Origin: Sesamum alatum
Taxonomy: Eukaryota > Streptophyta > Magnoliopsida > Lamiales > Pedaliaceae
Assembly (NCBI GenBank): GCA_034509735.1
Contig: JACGWO010000005.1
Location: forward strand, 29,542,479-29,606,478
Direction of reading: 5' to 3'
Length of the DNA: 64,000 bases
Part shown: piece after piece, positions 1 through 11,242 of the stretch
Layout: every line of letters begins with the position of its first letter
Numbering within the stretch: the stretch's first letter is position 1
The notes under the pieces: generated by a model
Told to the model about the DNA's origin: nothing
What the model saw: only the letters and a program-made list of their open reading frames with translations
Databases searched by the model: none
Position numbers and translations under genes: made by a program

Positions 1-294
1 CTGAAATATTTCCAAACGACATATAATGTATTCTTTTGTGTGTTATATCATATCTAACGGTCTGATTATGCCGTGCAGTACAGCAATATAGGATGCTGCT
101 TACATCTGTGAAATACTAACAAACATAAATATACAAATATACTTCATATTGTGAACGTGTGTCTATTTTTCGGAATTTACTATATATTTTCAAATTCTTT
201 AATACCCAATTGTATATCTTTATTCAATCAAATGAGTGTTCGAAACGTGTTTTTCTTAATTTATATTTATTATCTAAGAAAATTCCAAAAAAAT

Positions 295-555
295 TACAAT
301 ACATATAGGAACGGTTCTATATAGAAATAGGAACAGTTACTATGTACAGGTAAACAAACGACGTCGTTTTTGAAAATAGGAACGGTACCTATAACACATG
401 ACATATTACATGACCGTTCCTATTAAGTTTATTATAAGTAATATGTCTTAAAACGTCGTCGTTTTAATAGCAAAACGACGTTGTTTTGGAACCTTGGACT
501 GGACTTAGGAACGGTCACTACAAAATTTGGCCGTTCCAAAATTCTAATATAAATT
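295..555 (+). promoter_or_regulatory. Internal motif cluster and TATA region for the second gene of CACTA-1
   Basis: Several GGAACGGT or ACCGTTCC motifs and AACGACGTCGTTTT-type palindromic motifs precede a TATA-like TAATATAAAT at about 544-553. A pyrimidine-rich leader (CTCTC runs) follows from about 585. The same layout occurs at 40868-41280 in CACTA-3. By inference this is the promoter of the second gene. Confidence 0.5.
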
Positions 556-1309
556 CAACCCTTGACCGATTTTTACCCATTTTCTGCCTCTCCCTCTTCC
601 TTTTGCTCTCACTCTCCCTCTCAATCTCTCTTTCCCCCTCAATCTCACTCTCCCACCGACGCCTCTACCTCCGTCGCCAGCCGCCTCTGCGTGCCGCCAT
701 CCCCCGCGTCAGTGCCCCTCCCCCCCCCCCCCCCCCAACAGCTGCCAGTTGCCGCCAGCGCACCCGCCGCCATCCTCCGCGTCAGTCGCCGCTACCGCAG
801 CTCTTTATGCCCCCGCCAGCCTCTGCCACTTCAGGCGCAACCTCCGCCATCGTCGTACCAAGTAGGGTTTCCAAAAACCCTACTTTTAATTTTCTTTTTT
901 CTATTTTTGTTTTCTGAAAACGCATGTAAGAATTTGGTTGTAATTTTTGTAATTTTAGTCTATAATTTCTGTAATTTTTGAATAGTTAGGAAATTTTCTG
1001 TAATTTCCGTTTAGTTAGGGGAGTAATCTGTAAATTCTATTAGTTGTCGTATTTTTCTGTAATTTTTTGGTAATTTTCTGTAGGATATAGGATATTATGT
1101 TGTAATTTTCTGTAATTTCTGGAATATATGATATTATTTCCTGTAATTTTGTAAATGTGTAATTTATGTAATTATGTAATTTTTGTAATTGAGTAAGTTT
1201 TGTGAATGTAATGTAGCTTATTAATTTTCCGTAATTGTAGGTAATGTATGGTAATTTTGTGGTTCATTTTTTGAATCTTAATCGAATTTCTGTAAATTTA
1301 ATGTGAAAA

Positions 1310-1590
1310 ATCTGGAAATTTGTATTTTTGGAAAATCTGAAAATTTACTATTTCTGTAATTTGGGTATATTTCTGTAATTTATGAAAATTCGGAAAATAT
1401 GGAAATTTGTATTTTTTTTAAAAATTTGGAAATTTGAATTTTTTAAAAATCTGGAAATTTGATTTTTTTAAAAATCTGGAAATTTGAATTTTTTTTTAAA
1501 ATCTGAAAATTTGAATTTTTTTGAAAATCTGGAAATTTGAATTTTTTAAAAATCTGAAAATTTGAATTTTTTTAAAAATATGATAATTAA
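1310..1590 (+). repeat. AT-rich minisatellite in the leader or first intron of CACTA-1
   Basis: Tandem units of about 25-30 bp share the core AAATCTGGAAATTTGAATTT. The corresponding array at 42190-42480 in CACTA-3 has different unit numbers. Before it, 900-1300 is rich in the phrase TCTGTAATTT. Confidence 0.75.
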
Positions 1591-1789
1591 AAATATGATA
1601 ATTTGAAGGATTTAGTGCATTTTTAGGGTAAAATTATGGTATTTAGTATAAAAATATAAAATTTTAGAATTTAGTTTGCATAATTATTTTAAAAAATTAG
1701 AAAAAAATTTCATTATTGAAATAAATTGATACTTACATGTATATTTTAACTTCATACCACTAATATTTTTTAAAAAAAAATTCTAGATC

Positions 1790-3357
1790 ATGTCTGGTCG
1801 CGATTTTCCACCTCGAGGAGGTGGATGTGGTCGTGGTCGTGGCCGCGGTCGCGGCAAACCGGCTATACCGTCGGCCGGTGTTGCTTCCCAGGATGGGGAA
1901 GTAGTGTTCCGACCACCACCACCACCACCGGCAGAGCAGGCACCCGCACCACCTACGCCAGATCAGCAGCCCGGTGCGTCTACCGCTGCGCCAGATCAGC
2001 AGCCCGGACCATCCACTACTGCACCGGCGGTCGATCCGGCCCGTCCATGGGCTGCCCCACAACCACCACCCTCACTGGCCCCACCACTCCCACCACCATC
2101 CGCGCGCCAGTACATCACACTCGCCGATGCGAGTTATATTTACATTTTAAATTTTTTTTTTGTAATTTAAATTAATATTTTAATGTCATACTAATTATTT
2201 TATAATTTCAGTTCTGATCGGAAGAATCACGAGCGCATGTACGCGGTCATGCGAGGACACTATCCCCATCCTTGGGGCAGTTTGCGCAAGGTGCCGCCAG
2301 AGCACCAGCTTTTCTGGTTTGAGAGTTTGAAGGTAACAACAATTAATTTTTGTTTTTAAATATTTTAACAATCTAAGTTATGATATATGTATTTTTTTAA
2401 TACAGATGACGTATTGGTGGGACGCCGACGACGAGTCGATGTTCAAGATCTTCCACGTTTGGGTGGGGAAGTTCCTTAGGAAGAAGTTCGTCCTCGCCAG
2501 ACAGTCCCTGCAGAAGCCGCTATGGCTGGCGAACGAGGTGTGGTGGCAGCTCCTCCTGTACTGGGAGTCCCCGGAGTTCAAGCAGGAGTGAGAGAAGAAC
2601 AAGGTGAACCGAAACGCCAACCCAGCCGCATCCGCTACTGTGTACCGCGGGGGATCTGTCTCCGTCGGTATGCACAAGTGGAAATTGGTAAGATATCTAA
2701 TGTTATTTCAATTATTTATTACTATTAAATTAAAATGGTGATAACTGTTTTCCATTTCTTTTTACGGGAGGAGCAGCTCGGCCGGCCAATGAAGCAGATG
2801 GAGTTATTCTCCAGATGCTACAAGAAGAAGGCCAACGGCGGCTGGAGCAGGCCGAGGGCAGCGGAGGTGGCGGTAAGTTGTAATTAATACATTCTAGTTT
2901 ATTTTTTAAAATGTTTGAAATTTTTTTAATTTATTCTAATTATTTTTGCAGGAGATGTTCCAGAAGATAATGGAATATCATCAGTCTCAGGCCCCGTGCA
3001 ATCCTGGGGATCCTGCTTCCGAATCAGAGGGCTCGGTGGCACAGACCGAACAGCAGATATGGCTGACTTGCGTCGGGGGCAAGAACATGGGCCGAGTATT
3101 TGGTCTTGGTTCTGAGGCCCTGGGTCTCAGCCAGACCGTTACCTCGCCATCACCACCGCCACAACCCGCGCGAGAGCCAGCGCCTTCGTCAAACATGGAG
3201 GGTCGGTTGGTCCGCCTCGAGGAGATGATGGTGGACGTGATGGGCATGATGAAGGACATGCAGACTAGTCGCTCCGGCGCCGGCCCGTCACGGCCTCCTA
3301 GAGACCCACCCTTCCAGACATTGACTAGATGGATGAGGCCGATGGGGACGAGGAGTA
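1790..3357 (+). pseudogene. CACTA second gene (Transposase_24, Ptta/En/Spm type), decayed copy 1
   Basis: Five exons can be placed by comparison with the copies at 17034 and 42660: 1790-2133, 2212-2332, 2406-2687, 2768-2872 and 2952 to about 3357. Exon 1 starts MSGRDFPPRGGG, an arginine-glycine tract followed by proline/alanine-rich sequence. Exon 3 carries the family core (YWWDADDESMFKIFHVWVGK, then the WLANEVWWQLLLYW stretch and RGGSVSV), typical of plant En/Spm Transposase_24 proteins. Exon 5 has a methionine-rich predicted helix (RLVRLEEMM onward) and an acidic tail in other copies. Damage visible here: the exon 1 donor GAG|GT has become GAG|TT; exon 3 has TGC changed to TGA at about 2589; the exon 4 acceptor AG has become GG; and exon 5 is frameshifted near 3318. 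It probably once bound the element's repeats, which is inference from family position. Confidence 0.8.
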
Positions 3358-3529
3358 GATTATGTATTTTTTATTTTGATTTTTTGTAATTAAATCCGAT
3401 AATATTCGTATTTAATATAATTTTTATTTCTAAATTATGCATTTTTTCATATTTAAATATTAATTATATAATCAAAATATTATTAATAATTTAATTTATA
3501 TTTAAATGATAAAAATTATTAATCAGCGC

Positions 3530-4206
3530 AAAGTACCGTTCCTATATTTGACTGTTTTAAAAACTTACCGTTCCCAATGCCGATGAAATAACCATTCCAA
3601 CTATACAAGTCAACAGTTCCTAAAGATGGGACTTACCGACCTACATATATTCCAAAATCAATTCTTTCGTGGTTAGGCTTTCGTTCGAAAGACAATACCA
3701 AAAACCGGTCCAAAATGGTTTTCCAAAGTTAGAGTGCTAAAACCGTTCCTACGGGTCGCGACAAAATATATTCCAGTTGTCGATCCTAATCTCTACAACT
3801 AACCGTTCCTACATGTATTTCAGATACCATGCTAAATTTTATCTACAACATAAGGGAACTATTCCAAAAGGTGTTCTAATTACCGTTCCGAATTGCGCGA
3901 TTTAATTTTGATGCTACCGTTCCTAAAGTTTATAAGGTATTCCAAATGCAAAAATTATAAATTTATACGTACAAAGGTAATTAGGAACGGTGCACCTAAT
4001 GTATGCCAAAAACCGTTCCCAAATAAGAACGGTTACTTCATAACCGTTCCTAATTGTTAGGATCTCCTCTTATTGCCACGGATTGCCTCCCGTTCCTCAA
4101 CCGTTCCTAATTTCAGTCCAAAAGGTTCCAGTGAACTATTTACCATTCCAAAAGTTGAAAAAACAGTTCCTGTTACCGTTTCAATTCCCGCATTTTTTTT
4201 GTAGTG
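3530..4206 (+). repeat. Right subterminal repeat region and terminus of CACTA-1
   Basis: Many ACCGTTCC/GGAACGGT motifs in both orientations are spaced a few tens of bases apart. The region ends in the terminal sequence at about 4186-4206. It aligns with 44930-45641. Confidence 0.85.
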
Positions 4207-4257
4207 ATATACTTTTAAATATTTATTAGCCTTACTCTTAGTCATTGTATGTCCTCT

Positions 4258-4325
4258 ACACATATATACATATATGTGTGTGTTTGTGTGTGTGTGGGGG
4301 GGGGGGGGGGATTGTGTGTTTGTTG
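4258..4325. repeat. TG microsatellite with a G homopolymer
   Basis: Alternating TG/TA tracts run into about fifteen consecutive G and then more TG. This is simple sequence. The rest of 4207-4530 is AT-rich with no gene signal. Confidence 0.9.
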
Positions 4326-4529
4326 TATATGTATATAATTATCTTGGTCCAAAATATACTTAATGAATTAACGTTTACTTATACTATAAAAGATAACATA
4401 AACTAATAAATAAAGTCGATAAAAACATATTTTATTTTTAACTATATCCTTTTACTTTATAAAATTAATATTTTTTTTAAATTATAATAAATTAACTATT
4501 AAGTTTTAGTTAACATATTTTATGGGATA

Positions 4530-4800
4530 TGTCATTTTTTGTCTCGAACTTAGTCACTAAATTACTTTTGGTACCCCATGTTCCAACCTCATCAATTTTG
4601 ATCTCCAAGTTTCCTTAAAATGATTAAAGTTTGTCCTGGCCATCTAAACTACAGAGGAATCTTTTTGGTCAACTAACGTTCAGGACTAACTATTATCACA
4701 TTAGAAAATTTTGGAGGCCGAAATTAATGAGGTCCGAATATGGGGTATCAAAAGTGATTTTGGTGAGTAATTTAGGGGACCAAAATTGAATTTTTCTCCA
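4530..4800. mobile_element. Short inverted-repeat element (MITE-like)
   Basis: The left arm (ACTTTTGGTACCCCATGTT..., then CTCAT) is complementary, with mismatches, to the right arm (ATGAGGTCCGAATATGGGGT...). The outer parts also pair (TAAATTAC near 4558 with GTAATTTAGG near 4767). There is no coding capacity. The exact tips and target duplication were not resolved. Confidence 0.5.
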
Positions 4801-4925
4801 TTTTGACTATTTTTCACACAAAATGGTGAATCACACCTCTTTTCCTTATGGCATGTAAGGGGTTGTTAATTTTTGGCCTTTATGTTGGTTTCGTTCCTTT
4901 TTTCCCCTCCAAAATGATCCCTTTG

Positions 4926-5483
4926 TTAGCTTAGATTGTCAACTAAATCAAAAAACTTACTCAATACGAAAATCTCGTTAATGTTCATCGAAAGTCCAAG
5001 AATGTCTAGGTATGAGAACGGTAGATGCAAATCACACAGCTTTGTCCAATGCCCTTTTTCCTTCATAATCCATACCTCAAACTCCCCAAATCTACCAAAC
5101 GCGACGATGGATTCATTACTTAAGTGAAGATTTATTCTTCCCCGACGTAAGGAACATGGTAGTTGTATTTCTTGAAACACTTCATTATGCATGTCCAATG
5201 CAAGGAGAAAAGATTCACTTAAGTCGATACGTTTGCGCCAATAGTAAAATCCATTCAAGAATGTTGTACCATGCTCAGTGTCCGAAACGGAATCATGTAC
5301 ATCAAGAATAGTTTTATTCTCAAAGCATCTCCAAGAATCTGTTTTCGATGTGTAGATAGAAAACTGAGGCACACGTGCATAATCAAACTCATGAATCACA
5401 ACCACCTTGAATTCGTCTGTTAATGGATCTATTCCAAAACCAATTGCAAATGTAGTTTTATTCCAAAATCAAACTCCCCAAAT
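4926..5483 (-). pseudogene. F-box protein fragment (F-box associated domain)
   Basis: The minus-strand frame is open from about 5475 to a TAA at 4926-4928. It reads like the F-box associated domain: TFAIGFGIDPLTDEFKVV upstream, then IYTSKTDSWR, GTTFLNGFYYWRK, LLALDMHNEVFQEIQLP, and a late strand with VWIMKEKGHWTKL. These match the usual succession 'GFG-DP-T--YKVV', 'S---SWR', 'G--YW' and 'F---EVF--I-LP'. The N-terminal F-box itself is missing. The frame breaks at about 5475, where 26 bases from inside the gene (5077-5102) reappear at 5469-5494. Intact relatives are substrate receptors of SCF ubiquitin ligases; this fragment is probably not functional. Confidence 0.7.
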
Positions 5484-5755
5484 CTACCAAACGCCCACAC
5501 CTGATATTACCAGTTAAACAATGAACAAAGAGAAGTTATTTTTATGGGTGAAAAGATGCATAGTGATCACATCAGTCTCTTTTGCTAGTGTGTGTTTTTT
5601 TATTGTTATTATAAATGTGCCTTTGTTCTTGAATTAGCATGTTACATCAGAACTAACAGATAGTTTTTCCCAATTGTTCAATATTCCTTCTTTATATTTG
5701 TGAAATCCACACTAATTGCTTCTTGGTGTTGGTCTTCTTCTTTGTTGTTTGCCAG

Positions 5756-5879
5756 ATTCTGTCTTATCAAACTATAAATCCCCGAATATATGGGAGAGTA
5801 GTTTCGCTGCTTTAATAAAAGATCTCGAGGACACAATGAAAAAGCCTATAATTGTACTTGGTCAAACATCTCCTTCTAT
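5756..5879 (+). other. Exon-like coding fragment, family not recognised
   Basis: A stretch open for about 41 codons in one frame (SVLSNYKSPNIWESSF..., then KKPIIVLGQTSPS) is preceded by TTTGCCAG and followed by GTGAGTTTC, which look like a plant splice acceptor and donor. I do not recognise the family. It may be one internal exon of a captured or decayed gene. The flanks 5484-5755 and 5880-6510 show no other coding signal. Confidence 0.3.
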
Positions 5880-6516
5880 GTGAGTTTCTTAACTTGGTAT
5901 GCATTTAGCATTATAATTAACTATATCATCAATAGATTAGCATCCACCTCGCGCCTGCTCTCCAAAACCAATTGAGAGGGTGAAGGAAATATTGGGAACT
6001 TAAAGGCCACAAAAATACACATTTCTGGAGCCATTTTACCATTATCTCGGAATTTTTATATAGAAGCTTGGTGTTATTCATATGTAAATCTTACTTGTCC
6101 TTTTCCCAATTTCACAACTATCTTTGTGTTTTGAATAAGCTTGTGCGAGAACTATAACATAAGCCTAATTCAAGTACTTCTACATATGCACTTGACTCTG
6201 AACCAGAGAGATTATAGTTTCCATTTTGTTGGAACAGGGAACTACTCTGTAGTTATTTTACCTTTATAATTCTTGTTCTTTGGCACCACAAAAAGTTATA
6301 ATAACATTAGTAAGATTCTTTCCAACTATGAAGAGAATTAACACAAAAGGTAGTATGTGTATGTAGATCACCAGAGAAATAAATAATTGTAAAGGTATTG
6401 GGCTATTATTCATGTATATGCCTTTACAACATATGGTAAGCACTAGTCACCATTCCATGTCCCAAAACCTCCTACTATGACAACAAATGTGTCTTTTGTT
6501 AATTGAACTTTTGCAG

Positions 6517-6570
6517 AAGGAGCCAAAGGAGGAGAGTGATGAAAGACAAGGGTTCAGTTTGTTTGATTAG
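6517..6570 (+). pseudogene. Last exon of a 60S acidic ribosomal (P-stalk) protein, fragment
   Basis: After a TTTTGCAG acceptor the frame reads KEPKEESDERQGFSLFD and stops at 6568-6570. The acidic KEES tract followed by GFSLFD is the conserved C-terminal tail of eukaryotic P-type stalk proteins (P0/P1/P2, and plant P3). The usual tail has several acidic residues (ESDDD-type) where this copy has ERQ. Downstream, to about 6720, looks like a 3' UTR. No upstream exon was found in the preceding 600 bases, so this is a fragment or the end of a gene whose body is lost. The tail normally recruits translation GTPases to the ribosome. Confidence 0.6.
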
Positions 6571-6889
6571 GCATTTCTGTAATTATGTTTTGTTGGTTGT
6601 AGATTTTGGAAACTTTGGTTATCAACTAATTTTGGTTATAATTTGCTCATTATATAATATAATTTTTATATACTTTTTCAAAGATTGTTGTAATTGTACT
6701 AATAGGCCGACAGTCTCTTACATGCAATAATTATACTTGAATACTTTTAAGTATTCAATTCTTGAATCTATTTATCTTATGTGTTATGTGTTGAAATCTT
6801 ATGGCAGCTTAAGCTCTGGTTGCCATTATTGTACAATTACATGGAATGCATTTTAATATTTTGAATATATTTTTTTTGGGTTGCGGCAA

Positions 6890-7278
6890 AAATGTATATA
6901 CTGCCCTTTTTATTGGGGTTTAGACGACAGGGAAGATTAATTTTTTTTTCTTTAGCTATAAAATTAGAGATGGATCTAGAAAGTGAATCAGCCATAGATC
7001 AGAGACAGAATTAAAGATGAATTATCTTTGGAAATTCACAGATTTATAGACAGAATTAGAGATTACCTTTGTCTCAGTTTGTTTGAACAAAGCGACGGAT
7101 TTTGAGACGTTTTTTATCTGCCGCAAAATTAAGAGACGGATTCAACCACGGAATCAGACATTGGACCTTCAGCAACAGTTCTGTTTACGGAAAATTCCGT
7201 CTCTGATGTTTTCAGAGACGGAAATATAGGTTTCAGAGACGGAAAAAACCGTCTCTGAAACCCTGTTTTCTTGTAGTG
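6890..7278 (+). mobile_element. Right end of a second CACTA family (GAGACGGA repeats)
   Basis: The sequence ends CCCTGTTTTCTTGTAGTG at 7278, a CACTA terminus. It is preceded by repeated GAGACGGA and TCCGTCTCTGA motifs from about 7080, including an inverted pair near 7195-7258. No matching left end of this family was found, so it is a truncated end; the left limit given is approximate. 7279-7740 shows nothing recognisable. Confidence 0.65.
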
Positions 7279-7918
7279 AGAGAATATTGCTTACCAATTG
7301 TATCCATCTATGTGTATTCAACAAAGATTGAAAATTTTCAAAGAAAAACTAGCTAATTAATTATATTATGGGGTTCTGGGAATTCTGATGGAATAGACAA
7401 AGGGGAGAAACTGATGATCCGAGAGAGAAAACTAGCACAAGAATGTATTCACAAGAATGCATAAATTACAACATAGCAAGCAAAACTATTAAGCCATCTG
7501 TCTTCACTTGATCCACTGCTTTTATTAGATTATTGTTTCATGCTTGTAGCAAAGCATTCAGATGTCACAGTCTTTTTGATTGATGGGAAGGATTTTGCGC
7601 ATTTACTGTTCCTCGTATTTCCTATTTTAGACAGGAACTAAATACTTAGATTTGCATATTTCTGATTGAATATTTACCTGTTATCGATCTCTTTTTTTGT
7701 GTAGATAAAACATTAACTGCGGTCAAGATTCTGCGCTATATAAATACAAGACAATTTTCTGGGAATGGTTTTTGAAACGGGTATGAATTAGTTTCCAATG
7801 AGTTGACGCCTTTTGGAACAGATTTCTGATAGGCAAACGCCTGTCCTTGCTAATAGTATTGGAAAAACTTTGTGATGTGCAAAATAAATCCGTCCGAAAT
7901 TTGATGCGGACTTGGAAC

Positions 7919-9240
7919 CACTACAAAAAAAGACGTCATTGGAACAGAATTTTGTGACGGCCAACATTTGTCCCAATAGTTGTCCCACTTTGGCACCATT
8001 TTGGGATGATTTAGGACGGATTTGGAAATAGTTTGTGATGATGTGTGTGACTACATGTGTTCCCTCCCAACTTTGGCACAACATTTGGGACGACCAAAAA
8101 TTTAATTGGAACGGTAGGGTGATAATCCTTTTTTGTGATAAAATGTAGTCCCAAATATCCGTCCCAATTTTCATCCCAACAATTTAACGACTACTTTATA
8201 ATGACTATATGATTTTGTCCCAAATGTAGTCCCAAATACCACCCCAAATCTTAACGGCTATATTTCAACGACTATATTATAACGGATCTTTTTCATCCCA
8301 AATTCCATCCCAAGATCTGCCCAAAAAATGTGTATAAATAGTTGTGCTCCATCTCATTTGTGTTCCCATTTAATTGCATTCTTCTTATTTGTGAAACTTA
8401 TCAAGATCAAAAAATATCTATTTTGTCGTCGATCATTCCTTTCTGAAAATTGAGGTGGTGGAGGTGCTTCATTATCCCAGTACCAAATAATGTAACCATT
8501 TAAACTGTGATGCTGTTCTTGTTCGTAATATATTATCAATAATTTTTTAGGTGTTTGCAATTAATATATGTGTATTTTTATGTAGTTAGGTAAATATGTT
8601 AAGACAAACGAGGAAGTGGATGTATGAGAAGTACCAGCCAGGAAATTTAGCAGCTTGGCAGGAGTTTGAGGATGGTGTCCGGGAATTCGTAAAATTGCGC
8701 TAAGGATCAGCAACCATATATGAACCGCGATAAAATTAAGTGCCTGTGTCGTAAGTGCTGAAATCGTGTGTTCAAAACGATGGACGAGGTTATGTACGAC
8801 TTATGTATGAAAGGATTTATGAAGGGATACTACAATTGGACTGCTCATGGCGAGGCTCAAGTGTTAGAGTACTATGATGATCCGCCTGCACCAGTTTCTG
8901 TGGAGACTCCTATTGCACCTGACATGGCGACGCATTGAAGTGATTATGAGCAAATGAATTGTGACCAGCAGATGGTTTATGATGCTGTGGGGCCGCACTT
9001 TTTCTCGGCACCTCCTGATTCTGAACCCGTGGGAACCTGCAGTTCTTTTCCTTCCGATAGTGGTGAGGCGGGCCCTAGTTCGTATGACTATGATGTATCA
9101 AAATTATCGGACCGATTTTTCGATGTAGTGCACACAGCCGATCAGCCGTTGTACGATGGTTGTGATGCTTCGAGGATTATGAAACAGATGAGCAGGGTGA
9201 CGACCAAGAAGACAATTCAAACTGATTATTTAATTTAAAT
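7919..9240 (+). mobile_element. Left part of a third CACTA family
   Basis: It starts CACTACAAAAAAAGACGTC at 7919. The subterminal region to about 8310 has repeated TTGGGACGG/CCCAAAT-type motifs that differ from the GGAACGGT family. A TATA-like TGTATAAATA lies near 8330. A decayed TNP2 start follows at 8596. Similar motifs just upstream (7740-7918) may belong to another truncated copy. No right terminus was found. Sequence after 9240 is AT-rich. Confidence 0.65.
8596..9237 (+). pseudogene. TNP2-type transposase, N-terminal fragment of the third CACTA family
   Basis: It begins MLRQTRKWMYEKYQPGN and is clearly related to the MLRQLRKWMYDRD start at 35991. It preserves DKIKC, the DLCMKGFMKGYYNWT segment and, later, WxxxHGEAQVLEYYDD and FDVVHTADQPLYDG. 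Frames are broken near 8700, 8762 and 8937. The typical zinc-finger-like cysteines of the TNP2 N-terminus are partly kept. The central Transposase_21 domain is absent. Confidence 0.7.
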
Positions 9241-9299
9241 TTGATTTGTATTGTTAATCATTTTAAGAAATGTCTAGTAGCAGCTTAAATTCGCAAATC

Positions 9300-10500
9300 T
9301 TGAGTGTATCATTCCAATGATCGAAGCATTATACGAAAAAGAGTTAAGTTTGGAACTCCGTTAACATTTTTGGATTAACTCGTAAAGAATACTTGCCTTG
9401 CATGTGAGTCAAATGGTTTGATTAAAATAGTTGTATAATTGTAAAATTTAATGATTTGATGTAAAATATAATAATTAATTTATGATATAAAGAAATGCAA
9501 ATTTTCAAATGTTAATCAATTTTAAAAATCTTTTAGTATATAGAAAAAAATAAAATAAATTAGAAACATTACATGTAAATAAATTAATTGTTATCTAAAT
9601 CGATGCTTCTATTCATCTTTTTATTTATTTTTTAATTCCTGGTAACATCTTTTTTTTTGCTTGGTTTAATTTAATAATTATTGAACCAAATTATTATGAA
9701 GATAAATAATAATACTTTTGTATCAATTATTTTCCGATGAACTTACTTCAATAAGTTTGACTCTCATATAAATATTTTAACTATTAAGTTAGACTATTAT
9801 TTAATGTTAAACATTGAATTAATAATTTTTTATCATTGCTCTTATTATTTTGAGATCTATATTTCAAAAAGATCCCAAGCTTTAAGATAGAAATTTTCGT
9901 ACTGCTCTTTTTTTTCTACAAAAGTATCTAATTCAATTGTGTTGTTAAGCAAGATAAAAAATAATAATAATAATAATATTCATAGTGTTGACATAAAAAA
10001 TTTGGAATAAATTACCAATTAAAAGCCCATATTAATTGAGTAATAATAGGTTCCAAATAAGGCAACTATAAGGGAGTTTTTATAAGCGTCTTAAATGCCA
10101 TAAAATATTTCCTTCAGTGATCATAGAAACTAGTAATTAAAGTACATACTAAATTTGGGCTTTACATATTTTTGAGATAACTAGAAAACATGACATGAGA
10201 TGCATGTGTACAAATATATTTCTAGAACTAAATATATCATTATTGTTAAACTCATGATATTATTCATATTTTTTTCATTGAAACATTAGTATTATATATT
10301 TACAAACGAATTGATAATAATTATTTAAATTGATAAGGAAATTATTCAATTCTATTATTTGTAATTCACTTTCTAAATTTAATTGGTATTATTGAATACA
10401 AAGATATTCCCCAAAATTGAAATTTTGTATTTCGTATATTCACTAATGATTATTTCATTATTATCAATCAAACCAATCATTTCATTATTTCAAGCAACCT
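9300..10500. other. AT-rich intergenic stretch
   Basis: Poly-A/T tracts, an ATA-type run near 9961-9978 and no open frame of note. No terminal repeats were recognised. Confidence 0.6.
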
Positions 10501-10504
10501 ACTC

Positions 10505-10790
10505 GTGCCTATAAAAGGGAACCTACACATATAATAAGGCACATCTAGTAAAAAAAAAAACAGACACACATACAGACACTCACACGCACACAAACACACA
10601 ATAGGGCACACAAACCAAATCCTATCAACTCAAGCCTAAACAAGTCGAAAGCTCTCTACATCTTTCAAAGTTATGCAATTGTGAATGTTCTACGTCTTCT
10701 TTGACATCAAATGCTTGATACCATATTTCAGTGTAACTTGTGATTTTCTCCCATAACAGGACACACAAGCCCCGCCTTTATATATATATA
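10505..10790 (+). promoter_or_regulatory. Promoter-like stretch without a recognised gene
   Basis: GCCTATAAAAGGG at about 10507-10519 is a good TATA box. It is followed by a CA-rich leader-like segment (ACACAC from about 10560) and then by no convincing coding sequence. It could be the remains of a gene promoter or of an LTR. 10790-11240 is AT-rich with no call. Confidence 0.3.
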
Positions 10791-11242
10791 TATATATCTG
10801 CTTTTATATAGAAATTTATTTGAACTTTTCTAATTTCATACGGTAAATGCATTTAACCCAAATCTTAAGTAGCAATAGTATATTGTATCTATTGAAAATT
10901 TCAACTACTTTTTCTTTTTTAATTTCATCAACCTTTGGAAAAGTGTGCTAGTTTTTACTTAATCAACAAAAGGTCATTCTTCCCTACTATACTATTTTAA
11001 GTGGATGACTTAATTTTTCAATAATTGTTTTGATTTTACAATAATTATACTAATAGTGAATTTTTTTTTCTTATTTTTTTTAAAATTTTATATTTAATTA
11101 TATCTACTAACTTCACTTATAGATTTTTTCTCAACAATTAAAAAAGATATAACTAATTTAATTCAATTCAACTCAAAGTAAAAAGGAACGTAAACTAATT
11201 TGTATTAATCAAGATTCCCATAAAAATATAATTTCTTAAAAG

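Larger units (their letters stand above)
1..4206 (+). mobile_element. CACTA (En/Spm) transposon copy 1, right part
   Basis: The right terminus ends in TTTTTTTTGTAGTG at 4206, the complement of the CACTACAAAA terminus seen at 35090 and 14618. The region before it is packed with GGAACGGT/ACCGTTCC motifs. The window begins inside the element: base 1 onward matches 40538 onward of CACTA copy 3, so the left terminus and the TNP2 gene lie outside. What remains is the internal motif cluster, the second-gene promoter, the second gene and the right subterminal region. The bases after the end are ATA; the matching duplication on the left cannot be checked. CACTA elements move by cut and paste using an element-encoded transposase that binds subterminal repeats. 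Confidence 0.9.

Noticed and set aside
486..981. Open frames of 139-143 codons with serine/proline-rich products
   Set aside because: They are translations of the pyrimidine-rich leader of the CACTA-1 second gene. No start context, domain or conservation of frame with the homologous region at 41240-41600 is seen.
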